Source: Helopsaltes ochotensis (taxonomy: Eukaryota; Chordata; Aves; Passeriformes; Locustellidae). From it: DNA of 64,000 bases. Positions 51,127-62,345 of this stretch are shown in pieces. The stretch is from contig VXBM01001950.1 of assembly GCA_013400155.1 (NCBI GenBank), positions 1,915 to 65,914 on the forward strand. The letters are read 5' to 3'. The first letter of the stretch is position 1. Each line of letters begins with the position of its first letter. The notes beneath the pieces were generated by a model. It had not been told where the DNA came from. It did no database searches and saw only the letters and a program-made list of their open reading frames with translations. The position numbers and the translations under genes were made by a program.

Positions 51127-51201
51127 ATATTGGGGATTTAATAACTGTAGCAGTTTGGATTCCTCTCTGTGGCCCTACAAGAAGCCAGGATGGATTGAGA
51201 G
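51127..51201 (+). other. candidate exon, 75 bp
   Basis: A long polypyrimidine tract (cttttttcttttctcccttcac) and AG at 51125-51126 form a strong acceptor. The stretch ends at a near-perfect donor (GAGAG|GTAAGTG, GT at 51202). A second acceptor AG at 51149-51150 would give a 51-bp version. Two of the three frames are open across the 75 bp, so it may be coding, a 5' leader or an exon of a non-coding RNA. It lies 0.6 kb upstream of the CpG-rich domain. I recognise no homology. Confidence 0.3.
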
Positions 51202-51544
51202 GTAAGTGAATGTTACCTAGTCTCTTTGTCCTCGTTTTGGAAAGCGTTATTTACAAAGATATAAACAGATACGTAACTGTACACATTTATCTGACATTGC
51301 TCAGCTATCTCCTGCTCCTCCACTCTCCCACCCCATACAATGGGTTGTAAGAGTCCAAAATGCCTCTGATCCAACCCTGTTACCTATGCACGGGCAACAC
51401 CATCTCTTCACTGTGCGTGCACCTGGAGGGTAAATGCAATGGAAGAAGGGGTGCCTACTCACCTGCACCTTTGTGCAGGAATGGGAACAAATGTATTGAG
51501 GGGAGTGTCACAATTTGAGTTATGCTTTATAGAACATTTGTTTA

Positions 51545-51645
51545 GTATAATAAACATCTGCAAATGACTATTTATTTCATGATGTAATTAACATTCCTAA
51601 TTAGATGCACCTTGCAGCTGCTGTTAATCTTAATTGGCAATAATG
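51545..51645. promoter_or_regulatory. candidate conserved element with homeodomain-type sites
   Basis: Contains CTAATTAG-like, TTAATTGG and ATGTAATTAA cores and an E-box CAGCTG within about 90 bp. Confidence 0.28.
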
Positions 51646-51803
51646 CAGTTACATTTTGATACATATCTTCAGAAGAGTTACAGAAAAGAAGGGAAAAAAT
51701 AAAGACAAAAATCTGAAGGGAAGGAAATAAAACTGTTCCCACACAGTTCAGAGAGTTCGCACAAAGAAGATCCCATGGCAACAGCGAGGCCCACAGTTTG
51801 CCT

Positions 51804-51810
51804 TATAAAA
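51804..51810 (+). promoter_or_regulatory. TATA-like box TATAAAA
   Basis: TATAAAA sits about 30 bp before the point where the sequence becomes GC-rich (51835-51850), the spacing expected for a core promoter firing on the plus strand into the CpG island. No start site can be proven. Confidence 0.35.
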
Positions 51811-51953
51811 ATCCAAGAATAGATAATGTATCATCTCTCCTAAAACACTTCGCTTGGGAAAGCGGAGGGGAAAGGGGCGGGGGGGGGAATAAAACAAAGC
51901 CCGGGAGGTGAAGCGGAGCAGGCTGACCCTGCAGCGCGCCCGGCGTTCGCTCC

Positions 51954-52823
51954 NNNNNNNNNNNNNNNNNNNNNNNNNNNNNNNNNNNNNNNNNNNNNNN
52001 NNNNNNNNNNNNNNNNNNNNNNNNNNNNNNNNNNNNNNNNNNNNNNNNNNNNNNNNNNNNNNNNNNNNNNNNNNNNNNNNNNNNNNNNNNNNNNNNNNNN
52101 NNNNNNNNNNNNNNNNNNNNNNNNNNNNNNNNNNNNNNNNNNNNNNNNNNNNNNNNNNNNNNNNNNNNNNNNNNNNNNNNNNNNNNNNNNNNNNNNNNNN
52201 NNNNNNNNNNNNNNNNNNNNNNNNNNNNNNNNNNNNNNNNNNNNNNNNNNNNNNNNNNNNNNNNNNNNNNNNNNNNNNNNNNNNNNNNNNNNNNNNNNNN
52301 NNNNNNNNNNNNNNNNNNNNNNNNNNNNNNNNNNNNNNNNNNNNNNNNNNNNNNNNNNNNNNNNNNNNNNNNNNNNNNNNNNNNNNNNNNNNNNNNNNNN
52401 NNNNNNNNNNNNNNNNNNNNNNNNNNNNNNNNNNNNNNNNNNNNNNNNNNNNNNNNNNNNNNNNNNNNNNNNNNNNNNNNNNNNNNNNNNNNNNNNNNNN
52501 NNNNNNNNNNNNNNNNNNNNNNNNNNNNNNNNNNNNNNNNNNNNNNNNNNNNNNNNNNNNNNNNNNNNNNNNNNNNNNNNNNNNNNNNNNNNNNNNNNNN
52601 NNNNNNNNNNNNNNNNNNNNNNNNNNNNNNNNNNNNNNNNNNNNNNNNNNNNNNNNNNNNNNNNNNNNNNNNNNNNNNNNNNNNNNNNNNNNNNNNNNNN
52701 NNNNNNNNNNNNNNNNNNNNNNNNNNNNNNNNNNNNNNNNNNNNNNNNNNNNNNNNNNNNNNNNNNNNNNNNNNNNNNNNNNNNNNNNNNNNNNNNNNNN
52801 NNNNNNNNNNNNNNNNNNNNNNN
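51954..52823. other. assembly gap, 870 N
   Basis: 870 undetermined bases in the middle of the CpG island. The true length and content are unknown. Open frames spanning it are meaningless. Confidence 0.99.
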
Positions 52824-53283
52824 CCTGCCCGCCGCCCCCCCTCGCCGCACCTGGATGGTACCTCCCGCCGGCGACGCGGGCACTTTCTGAACTAGGAAGG
52901 AAGGGGCGACTCGGGGGGTGGGGGGGGCGCCGAAGTCTGTATGGAATTACCTGCGCCCGCGGCGGAGCTGGCAGCGGTGGATGGATGGGCGCCGCGTCCG
53001 CGGCACTCGCGGCCAGCTGAGCCCCAGGAGTAAACACGGGGCTTCTCCGGCCGAGTGCGCAGTGTGGTGGTGACCGGCACTCGCCTCGCTGACTGATCGC
53101 ACCGGAGGAATATTTCGGGAGACTCCTGGGGGTAAGGTCATTTTATCCAGGCAAAAGCCCGGCATTGCTAAACTTGGTGGCGGGTGACTGAAATGGGCAC
53201 TTTCGGGATTGCTGCATTACCCTGATGCGAGGGGCTCCAGCCGCTATTGGCAGTTGAGTGGAATAACTGCAGTAGGTCTTCTG
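52824..53283 (+). other. candidate first exon (5' part lost in the gap)
   Basis: GC-rich sequence after the gap leads to two plus-strand donors: CTGGGG|GTAAGG (exon end 53131) and TTCTG|GTGAGTG (exon end 53283). The second matches consensus well. The only frame starting with ATG at 52985 stops after 11 codons, so this would be an untranslated leader or a non-coding RNA exon. Confidence 0.3.
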
Positions 53284-53300
53284 GTGAGTGCTTTTTGCGA

Positions 53301-54383
53301 TAAATTAAAAAAAAAAATCTTCTCCCTCTGTATTCATGCATCCTCTGGATTTTGGGAGAGTACCGTAAGAGCAAGGAGTCTTTGATTTTCCCTCTTTTTA
53401 TTTTTTACTTCCTTGGTTGTAATATATTTGACTGGAAAGGGTATGTGACAGCAAAGAAGCCCTCTGTGATGGAATCTAATTAATATGAGATCGGATCCCA
53501 TCCTCTGGTTAAATAGATATTTCCAACTCTGTGCAGCGTTCTGCTGCATTTCATAGCTGCAATGGAGGTAGAGAAAAATCTGCTTTTCAAGTTGTTAAAC
53601 TTTAAGGTGGTGATCCTTATTGATCGTCGTACAGTGCACTGGTGCTAAAAGGGTTAAATGCCATTGGTAATTTGGGATTACAAATGTTCCTGTAAATGTT
53701 GCAAGGAAATTATAAACTGAGGGCCGGTAAGGACAAAATCCCCTCAGCTTCATAGTAGAGAAATACCATAAATGTCCCTAGCCTGAAAATAGCTCATCCA
53801 GCTGCTCTTACAAAATATCTTTTTTACTCAATAACTTACCTACTGAAACCTCAGACCACGTGTATGGGAGTTGGAAGATGTGCAAACAGAGATGCTATCT
53901 TCGGTATTTCATACATACATGCATCTGGCTGAGGGACTGTGTGGGAATTCATTCCTGTTACTTGTGGTGTGAAGCGAGACGAGAGAAAAAGGAAAGATCA
54001 TCTTAAGAACAGAAGCGAGTGAGGGAAGCACTTCAGCCTTTAAAGATTTAAAGGGATCCTAGCAATGCAGATTGGTAATCTCTCTCCGCAAAATCAGTTC
54101 TGATAAGAGGGAATGGGGGAAGGTTGAGGGAATCGATAGTGATGACGTTGTGCAGTGCAATGCTCTGCAATGCTAAAGTTACATAGCGTGTGCGAAAATA
54201 TGTACCCTTATGTACTGCTGGTGAGTTCATGCATAATGGATGGAAGAAGATATGCAGATCTGTCTGTAGGAAGATGGATGTATTTGTGCAAAGACGGTGA
54301 TTATGTAACTTGATTACATCAGTGGCATCAGTCGCCGATAGTGGAATAATATGCTCCTATAGCGTATCGATCACTTGGCTTAA
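53301..54383. other. AT-balanced DNA with unusually many CpGs
   Basis: No repeats are recognised. CpG-bearing words such as 'aatcgatagtgatgacgttg' (54132-54151, CRE-like TGACG) and 'agtcgccgatag' (54329) are frequent for such base composition. That suggests a germline-unmethylated regulatory domain. Confidence 0.35.
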
Positions 54384-54870
54384 CTTTGTAGCGCTCCCGG
54401 TAGCGAGGGATGGAGACCTGGGCAGAGGAGGGGAGATCCTCGCTCAGCTCCTGACAAGGGGTTTGCCTTCTCGCAGGCTGCCTTTTGCATCAGCGTGCTG
54501 CTGGCGGAGTTTCCCCGGGACGGGGAGTTCACGGAGGAAGAGGAGGAGGAGGAGGGGGAGGCTCAGCCACGCCCGGGAGAGGCTCCCGAAGAGCCCCGGC
54601 CGGGCGGCACAATGGTCCCATTGAGCTCCTTCGCAAGGTCACGCCGCAACCTGGGACTCGGGTGCATGGCAACAGCTGAGCGGAGGAGGGACACGACCGC
54701 GATTAAAACCGATCCTCCTCCTCTCCCCTCGCCGGCGCCTGCCTCCAGGCACGGCGTTCTGCTGACCTCTCCTCTGCCGGTGCTCCCGGCGGAGCTGGAG
54801 CCGCTTCGCCCGGTGCGTGCGGCACGGACGGCGTTGTGTCTCTCCCGGTGCGAGCAGAGACTGCTCACAG
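54384..54870. promoter_or_regulatory. second CpG-rich block
   Basis: High G+C with many CpGs and a (GGA)n purine tract at about 54532-54560. An acceptor-like 'gtttgccttctcgcag' ends at 54476. One plus-strand frame is open from 54384 to the TGA ending at 55023 (about 213 codons). It codes low-complexity acidic and proline-rich text with no domain I recognise, as GC-rich DNA often does. Confidence 0.6.
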
Positions 54871-57800
54871 CTTTGGCAGGGTGCTGCTTCAGTATTTCAC
54901 AGTGCAGCGTGACTGACGTGAGGAAAAAAAAAAGTATTGTCAGATACAACAGATTCGTACACCTGTTACATTTACTGGAACCGAAAATGTGGTCCTTTAA
55001 CGCATTTCAAGCGCCTTTGAAGTGAATGGGTGAAGAGCAAAGGTGTAACAGGAGTCCCATTGGTTTAACCCAGACTTTTTTAGCAAATTGTCCTCAAAGA
55101 TAGCAGTATCAGGATATGCCTTAATGCCCCTTTTAGAATCCAGAATCACTTTTCCTATCTGTGCAGGGGGAGGAGGGGGAAGAGCACTCCTTGAAGATAG
55201 ATAAGCTCACAAAGGCACTGCTGAGGGCCAATACCTCTAACACATGCATTTTCTGAAAAATGTAAGCCTGATGAAATCTTTACTCAGCTGAAATGAGTGA
55301 TCTTATCGTCAGTGACCTGTGTCCTTCCCCACTTCACTCTGAATTCATTCTAGCAAAATGTCACTAAAATACTTTTCAGTTAAGAAGAGGTGAGGGCAGA
55401 GTGGGTTTTACATCTCTTGATAAACATGATCTTCACATACCCACTAGATTTAATGTACTATCAAACTCACAGTAATTTTACCCTACAGCAGCCTGAAAAA
55501 TCTTTTTTTCTTGCTTCCCTGAAAACATCAGTATTTTAAAGTTGGTTCACCATTAGTTCATGACTGTATTCATATTTCTGGAGGATAGGTCTGGGCAAGC
55601 ACTAAAAAAATCCTGCTAATGCAGTTTAGAGTTTGACATTCATAGAGTATACTGAGTAAATTGGCAAAAAAAAAAAGGATGTGAAGTTAACTCTGTTTCC
55701 ATCCTTCAGGGGTCAGAATAACACTATGGCAACTCCTATGCATTGCTACAGCTCTTAAAATTTTCAGAAATGTCCATTGCATGCTGTCCGCCACACAAAA
55801 TTACAGGCATGCTCTTGCCATTGATTCCTTACAGGACCCCTTGTGACACACAGGCTGCATACCTGTGCCACCCATCTGACAGGAAAGCACAATTGTCTCC
55901 AGAAGGGGTTATAAAATTGGTGCTGTAGAGGAGCAGGCACTGACAGTGTGGGAATGTATCACATGATACATGTAAAGTGGCATGCAGCATGCAAGGATTT
56001 GCAAACTCAGGACAATAGAGAATGGTAAGCATCCACGTTTTACTTATAGATTAATTTTATTGTGATGCCAGCTTGGTAAAAATAGAGGGTCTCAGCTCCA
56101 ATGCAATACCTCTTCAGTTTGTACCAAATGTAGCTTTTTCGAGAAGAAACTTTCCTTGCTGAAGTAAAGCTGTAAATCACTCGGACAAATGAAGAGAAAA
56201 TGCAAAGAGAAATATTTACATAAAACATTCCCAGGCTCCAAATCTCAGACCACTGAAAGCAGTGAGAGTTTGGCCACCCACTCCTCACTTTTGCTGGAGA
56301 GCTGGCTTTTAAAGAAAACAGCACTGCATGAAGAATAATCTCTGTGCCTTCCTCTGAAAGAGCAGGCTTCTGACTGTCATTGTCATAGGAAACAGTAGAC
56401 TTCTTTTAGTGCTGATAGGAAAATCTGAAACAGGGCAGATCGTAATGAAACTTTTTTTACTATTCAGTGATATTCTTGTAATGTATTTGGAGTACTTTCT
56501 GTGGCCATTATGTTGAATCCATGTATTAGGGAAAACAAACAAACAAAAAGGATAACAAACTGAGGTTTTCCTTCAGTATATTTGCACTTACAGAGAAGTG
56601 TTTGGATATGCTTCTGTGTTTCATAACAGCTATGGTATTTAGCGGCTGGGAATCTTTTTATTTTTATAGTTCACACTGCATGATAATATATGGCAATTGA
56701 AACATGAGGCTCTGATTAATATGATTAAAAAGTAGCAACTTATCTAGTGATGCTGAAGTTGTAAAGTTTAATTATAGAAACACCATTTGCTCAGCTATAG
56801 GTAAAGTTGTGTCAGCATTTCTATTATAAACCTCTACCCTCTTTCCATCCATTGTGTCAGGGGTCCATGAAATAAGAAGAATTCACAGCAGAGACCATAA
56901 TGGCTGTTTTAGGATACTGTCGTGGCCTGTCAGGTCAGTAATCCATGTGTTTCTTTAAGTCTTTATATGAATGTCTACAGCAGCACCAAAGCAGCCATTA
57001 TTCTCCATCAATTCAAGTATATTGTTTTATTTTAAAATGTAATTAAGTGTGCAGTGATATACCTCAGTGACTTAGTGACTCAGGCAGGATCATTTAACAT
57101 ACTATTTTTTATGCACTTTCATATAGTTTTCATACTCCTAAAACAAAAACAGATGAAATGTGACAACTAATTCTTTTTTGTGATAGCTTAAAATTAACTT
57201 GCATTTAGGTGAAAACTTTTGGGGAGGAAAGAGAGAATAATGAAGATGAAAATTTGTGGGTTTTGAATGTCAATATACAAGCTTTGCATATTCCCCGGAG
57301 GTAGTCACATATGGAACTCCATCCTGCAGAAGGGGAAAATCCTGTGTCATTTGTCAAAGCTCTGTAAGACCAGGGCAAGGAAATCAAGTAGTTCTGGTTC
57401 TCTGTTTTAACCCTGAGTACTCTGTTTTTCTAGGTCTCCCTGTACCTGTGTATTATAGGCACCCCTAGGTCATTTCATGGTGTTACACAGCACACTATTT
57501 ATGCCTCAGTAACTCGGGCTCAACAAACGAACCAGGGGTGTCAAGTCTTACTGCTTTATGTGCTTTAAGTTTCATGTTTATAGGAACAGCACACAGACAT
57601 AATGATAATCCTTAAACAGTTGTAGCATCTACTGCAGCATTTCCTCACAAAGACTTTTAAATTGGGAATGAAGTAGGAGAAAGGAAGAACATGAAAACAT
57701 TTAGATTTTTGGCAATGCAGTAGATACTGTTTCCATTTTACTTTATACTTCTGGGAATAATTTAGGAATTGCTTAGTGTAGTTTATGAAAAGAAATATAG

Positions 57801-59090
57801 AAACCTAATTCATGTGTTGAGAAGACCAATACCATCTATACAAATCCATACAATCAACAGGCAGACAAGGCTTAGTGGTGTCAGAAAGTTTTCTGTTCTC
57901 TGGTCCTTCACAGCTGTCCACAGTGAATGGAACATTGTGAAATAGGATGAAGATGGAGACTGCAGAATGGATTGGGGGGCAGTGGTAAAGTATCTTCTCT
58001 ATCTTCTGAGGTGGAATATATTGGATGATTCTGAATTATATATTCTGAGAAGAAATATTTCTGTATTCCTCTTGTCTCTTCTTTATTATTAGGGGTTCCC
58101 AGATGCTTAAAGTTGTTGTTGCAGTTCCCAACTCCCACTGATTTTTTTTTTAAATCCTTAAAATCTTCAGTGCAACGGCCATCAACTTTTTGTTTTTATG
58201 CCTGTTTCCAGTCATGCAATGAGATGGTGATCTCTCAGTTGAGGTAACTTGAGGTCCTTCTCCATAAAATGAGAGAAATAAAATAAATGAGAGAAAGAAT
58301 GTTTTCTGTTAGGTGAAAAGACTGAAAAAAGGGGCCAATAATTTTAGAAAAGATTGATAATTTTCAGAAATCAGACTTTGCTCTGACAAATCACAAACCT
58401 TTGAATTTCCAACAAGGATCTCACAATGTTCTTGCAAGATGGACATCAAGGTAGTGCCACCGCTGTGTAAAGCCTCAGTATCTCAGTTTCCCCTATTAAG
58501 TTCACTTAGTAATGTGTGCTTGGAGTGTCAGGAGCAATTTCTTCTCAATCCCAACCAAAAGTTTAGCCTGTTTCAGGGAAAATTAAGTCGTAGTAATGTG
58601 CATCCATTGTTATGTGCAGGGAAAGGCTTCTGCTGCTGGTTAGGAGGGGGCTTAACTAGATCTGAGCTGTCTGAGTTCCCTGATCATTTGCCTCTGACTG
58701 AGAATTGCTGTGCCTGAATGGTGTAAGGGACCTGCATGTACATTTGTGCCTGACTACATCCATTTGACAGTGCACCTTCACTGGGTTTGTCTCTGAGCTC
58801 AGATCATATGCCTCAGGGATAATTCCTACACCAAGATGATCTGTTGGTATGATGGAAACCTTGGGATAGAGCCACAATGTCTGCGCAGGAATGTGTTTGG
58901 CCAGGATGCTTTTGTGTGGCACTGATCCCTGGCAGCAGTTTTAGCCCTGTGTCTGTCAGGTTGCTGCTCAGTGCACAGAATTTCAGGATGGCAGCAGAGC
59001 ACAGCTGTTACCATGCAGCACCTTGGCAATCTGCATCTTCGACTTTCCTTTAATGCTTTCTGTCTCTTCCCACATTAAAACTTTATTTTT
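54871..59090. other. AT-rich unique DNA, no gene seen
   Basis: No recognised repeats or exons. The open frames here are short and featureless. Confidence 0.4.
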
Positions 59091-59156
59091 CTCCCCCTCC
59101 GCCACTTCCTTCCGCCCCTTCCTTCCTTCCTTCCCCCCCTTCCTTCCTTCCCTCCC

Positions 59157-59191
<35 letters not shown>

Positions 59192-59233
59192 CTCCCCTCC
59201 TTTCTCTCCACCCCCCCCCCCCCCCCCCCCCCC
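59091..59233. repeat. polypyrimidine tract with C31 and C23 runs
   Basis: (TTCC)n and (CCCT)n steps lead to an uninterrupted C31 (59158-59188), a short TC-rich break, then C23 (59211-59233). The minus strand is the matching purine, G-rich strand. Proline- or glycine-rich frames here are artefacts of composition. Confidence 0.93.
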
Positions 59234-59525
59234 AAACTCTTTTGCTCCTTTTAGAATAACATAACGGGAAATGCATGGCATTTCCTTTTCAGCAAGCTGT
59301 GCATAGGATGGAGATACTTTTGTGTACCTATCTGTCAATAAGATCTACATGTTCAGTGTACTGAGTTTATGTTACTCAACATCTCTTACAGAACAGACAA
59401 GGCCTGTGAACTTTCTCCTAGGCATTTTCTTGGGGGATGCCACAGCTGAAGGTTGTGTGCTTACACCAATGTTAAATCAGGCTGGCTCATTGGCACTGTC
59501 TCTGTACATGCAGATATATTTAGTT
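59234..59525. other. unique DNA, nothing recognised
   Basis: No gene or repeat evidence. Confidence 0.4.
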
Positions 59526-59640
59526 ATCATGGAATCATAGAATGTGCTGAATTGAAAGGGACCCACCAGGATCGTTGAGTCCAGCTCCTTGGCCCTGCAC
59601 AGGACACCCCATGTGCCTGAGAACATTGTCCAAATGACAC
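59526..59640 (-). mobile_element. CR1 LINE 3' end, antisense, very short
   Basis: 'tatcatggaatcatagaatg' followed by 'aagggacccaccaggatcgt', 'tgagtccagctcc', 'ttggccctgcacaggacacc' and 'gagaacattgtccaaatg' is the antisense 3' end of a CR1 of the same kind as those at 9530 and 29108. Only about 115 bp are kept. Confidence 0.9.
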
Positions 59641-60065
59641 ATATGAAAAGATTCCCATGTGAAGAAAGAGGTGAAGGTTTGGTTTTATTCAGAAAAAAGA
59701 TGAAAGAATATGGAAGAACAGGTGATGTAGGGAATATGAAGGCTATGGAAAGATACTTTGGCTTACCTTGCATATTGTTTTCCTGATGACCAGTAAAATT
59801 TAATTGAGGAAAATGTAAAATGAGTAAAGGAAGGCACTCCTTTGCACAGTTCATTCAGGTCCCTTGTCTCTTATGGACAAGGATACAGTGAAGAGAAAGC
59901 TCTGATAGAATAGAATAGCTTGATAAGAACAAAGTTTTGAAAAGTTGTATTGTAATAGATACTAGGTTAGAAGACTATCAGGCTGTGTAGCATATAGTTA
60001 GAAAGGTATCACGCTGTGTAACCCAGTTATGGTGTAATGTGTGTGTCTGTTTATGTGTCTGTGAT
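59641..60065. other. unclassified DNA
   Basis: Two imperfect direct repeats of 'agactatcaggctgtgta' and 'aggtatcacgctgtgtaa' type lie at about 59971-60021. Confidence 0.35.
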
Positions 60066-60303
60066 TGTGATTTCTGAAGTGTTAAAGGATGCTTCTTCCG
60101 AAAGACTTGTTACTGACTTCCCTTGGAGGTCTGCTGTCTGACTAGATGGACTGTGTGTTCTTGAGACTATAGCTCTTCACTCTCTGTTCTTTTTACAAAC
60201 CCAGCAATTGTAGTACTGCCTAATAAAGATTTTATTAATGTTGGCTGAACAGCCTAATTTTGCTGTTTAAGTCCTCATTACTAAAGTCCTGGTCCAAAAC
60301 ACA
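60066..60303 (+). mobile_element. possible solo LTR (weak), about 238 bp
   Basis: The stretch starts TGTGATTTC and ends AACACA, with the 5-mer GTGAT at 60061-60065 and 60304-60308. It contains AATAAA at 60222-60227, 80 bp from its end, like an R/U5 boundary. The 5-bp match could be chance because several end pairs were tried. The AATAAA could instead be an ordinary poly(A) signal. Confidence 0.25.
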
Positions 60304-61964
60304 GTGATGGCAATGGAACGAGGCCTACTGCACTCTGTAGGTAGGTATTGGATCCATCTCCAGCTCTATCGTCTAATTTCCTGATTTTTGTTATTTTCTG
60401 TGGAAAAAAACCCCTCATACTGCTTATATTTAATAGGTTAACATTGATTACAAAAAGACAATCTTCTAAACTTTAACAGAATCCAGTAAAGACTTACTAT
60501 ATTATTTACAGAATAAACAGCCTTTTTAATTTCCTTCATTAAGGGATATGCAACCCCCATATTTTGTTCAAGCACGGAAAGGAATGTCTGGTTTCTTAAA
60601 AGTTTGTTACACCATCTCTGGTCTCTGGTACTTTCAGTTGCTGTGATGGAAAACTCAGAAAGATCCTTAAAATCAGTGGCTAAAAATATATACAGTGTTA
60701 GTGTACATCCTGAGCTAGTTCTTTCTAAAAAATTGTCAGGTTAATCAAAATACAGATAGGTTTTGGTCTTTGGTTAGTTTAACTTATCCTCCTTCGTCTT
60801 GCTTCTTCAGTACTTTGTATGTATAAATATATTTATTATATGTAATAATGTATATTCTGTCAAAGGACAGCCACATGGCCCAATGGACAGACACTCTACT
60901 TCTACTTACGGCTGTTCACTTACAAGGGACCTCCCTTAATTACTGTTTTTTCTTGATTTTGTCCATTTGTAGTATCACTTAATGCTTAAGACTTCCATAT
61001 TAGTTAATGCAATGTATGTCTTTTAGTTCTTTGGTTGCCTGAAATCAGGCCCTTTCACTAGTTCCAAATGTTGCTTCTCTGTAAAACTTTGCTACATTTG
61101 TCCATACTTCAATTTCTTATGTCTAAACAGTGAAAGACATAAACACATTCCGCCTTCTTGTATTTTTAAGTGCTTCCTCTATTTATAATATAAACTCTTT
61201 GCTTAATATTTCTATTTTATTATCTCTGAAGTAGGGTTAGAGAAGAAAGTTAATGTCAATTTCATCTTCCTGCCTCAGTGGAAATTCAATTTTTTGCCAG
61301 CCCTTGGAAATCATAGAAAGTATTTCCATTCTTCCAGCCTCCAGAAAGGAAGTAATTTCCATGTTGGTTGGAGGGTGGATTTTTTAATATTTTTTATTTA
61401 TTTAGCACTTAGATTTCGGGAGGATTGAATCAAAAGGTGCCATTTTAGACATAAAATTTTAATGAAAACATTTTCTGCTCAGTAGAAAATTAATCAGGGA
61501 AGTTATTTTTGGGGTACTTAATGCAAGTTCTTAGCAGAACAGGACTCTCAGCTAAGGTCTTTAGATGCTAAATAATACAAATATGAAAATAGTGTTGTGA
61601 GTCATACTACTGGGGGTGGCTGGGTCAGCTGCCTGTTTCCTAAATACTAATCAGTCATTTTAATTTGAGATTACTTCACTATTCATCTTCTCATTTTTCC
61701 CTGTTGCCTGAATTAATTATATATAAAATATGGATGGTCATGAATCAAAGGTAGCTTGTGGTTTTCCTTTCTGCCAGGGTTCAGGTGTAACCCACCCGGT
61801 TAACAGAAGAAAAATGTTAATAGTGATGGGGCTTTCTGGTTTTGATGCTGAACTCCAACTCTGTGTTTGCTCTTACTCATCAAGCCTTAATCCAGTGCCC
61901 GTGGTGTTGTGGGGAAGGCTGCTGCTGGTCTCAGTGTGTAGTGAATTAGATTCGGGAATTTTGC
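60304..61964. other. AT-rich unique DNA, no gene seen
   Basis: No recognisable element. Confidence 0.4.
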
Positions 61965-62345
61965 AATCTTAGCAGCGAGGTTCTCTCGTTTCGTGCGGCG
62001 CGTTTGCCTGTCGGTGCGGAGCCATCACCTGCGGCACGCTGGCAGGTGCTGCCCGCCTTCCGAGGGGCAGGGAGGAAGTCCCAGAGGCGAGGGGATCTCG
62101 GGGTTCGTACCTGAACTCTGCTGGTTGATTTATGTCGTTGCTGGGACTGAGAGGCCGTGCTGGGTGCCATCCTTCGGGCTGCTTCCAGCCGAGGGCTCTC
62201 GGCCGGGGGAGCCGGCGGCGTTTCCCGTCCCGGCGGGAGTGCCCCGGCCGGCGGGCTCCGTGCCCGGCACAACCTGGCGCCTGGAGCCTCGTGGTTTCCA
62301 TCGCTTTCTTTAATAGAAGACGTTTTTGTCCGCTCTGAAGATACC
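61965..62345. promoter_or_regulatory. CpG island
   Basis: A sharp change from AT-rich DNA to dense CpG ('gtttcgtgcggcgcgtttgc', 'cggccgggggagccggcggcg', 'ccggccggcgggctccgtgcc') and back at about 62345. Frames on both strands are open because stop codons are rare in GC-rich DNA, and none shows a known domain. It is likely a promoter or a first exon, and the strand cannot be decided. Confidence 0.7.

Larger units (their letters stand above)
51841..53300. promoter_or_regulatory. CpG island interrupted by an assembly gap
   Basis: Both flanks of the gap (51841-51953 and 52824-53120) are very rich in G+C and CpG, with G-runs (a G9 run near 51881-51889, G6 and G8 near 52914-52928) and repeated GC boxes. 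Vertebrate CpG islands normally mark promoters. CpG stays high well beyond the GC-rich core, up to about 55 kb. Confidence 0.8.

Noticed and set aside
51748..53037. Open frames of 347-429 codons across the CpG island on both strands
   Set aside because: Most of each frame is the 870-N gap, which contains no stop codons by definition.
59023..59338. Proline-rich and glycine-rich frames on both strands
   Set aside because: They are translations of the C/T tract at 59091-59233 and reflect composition only.
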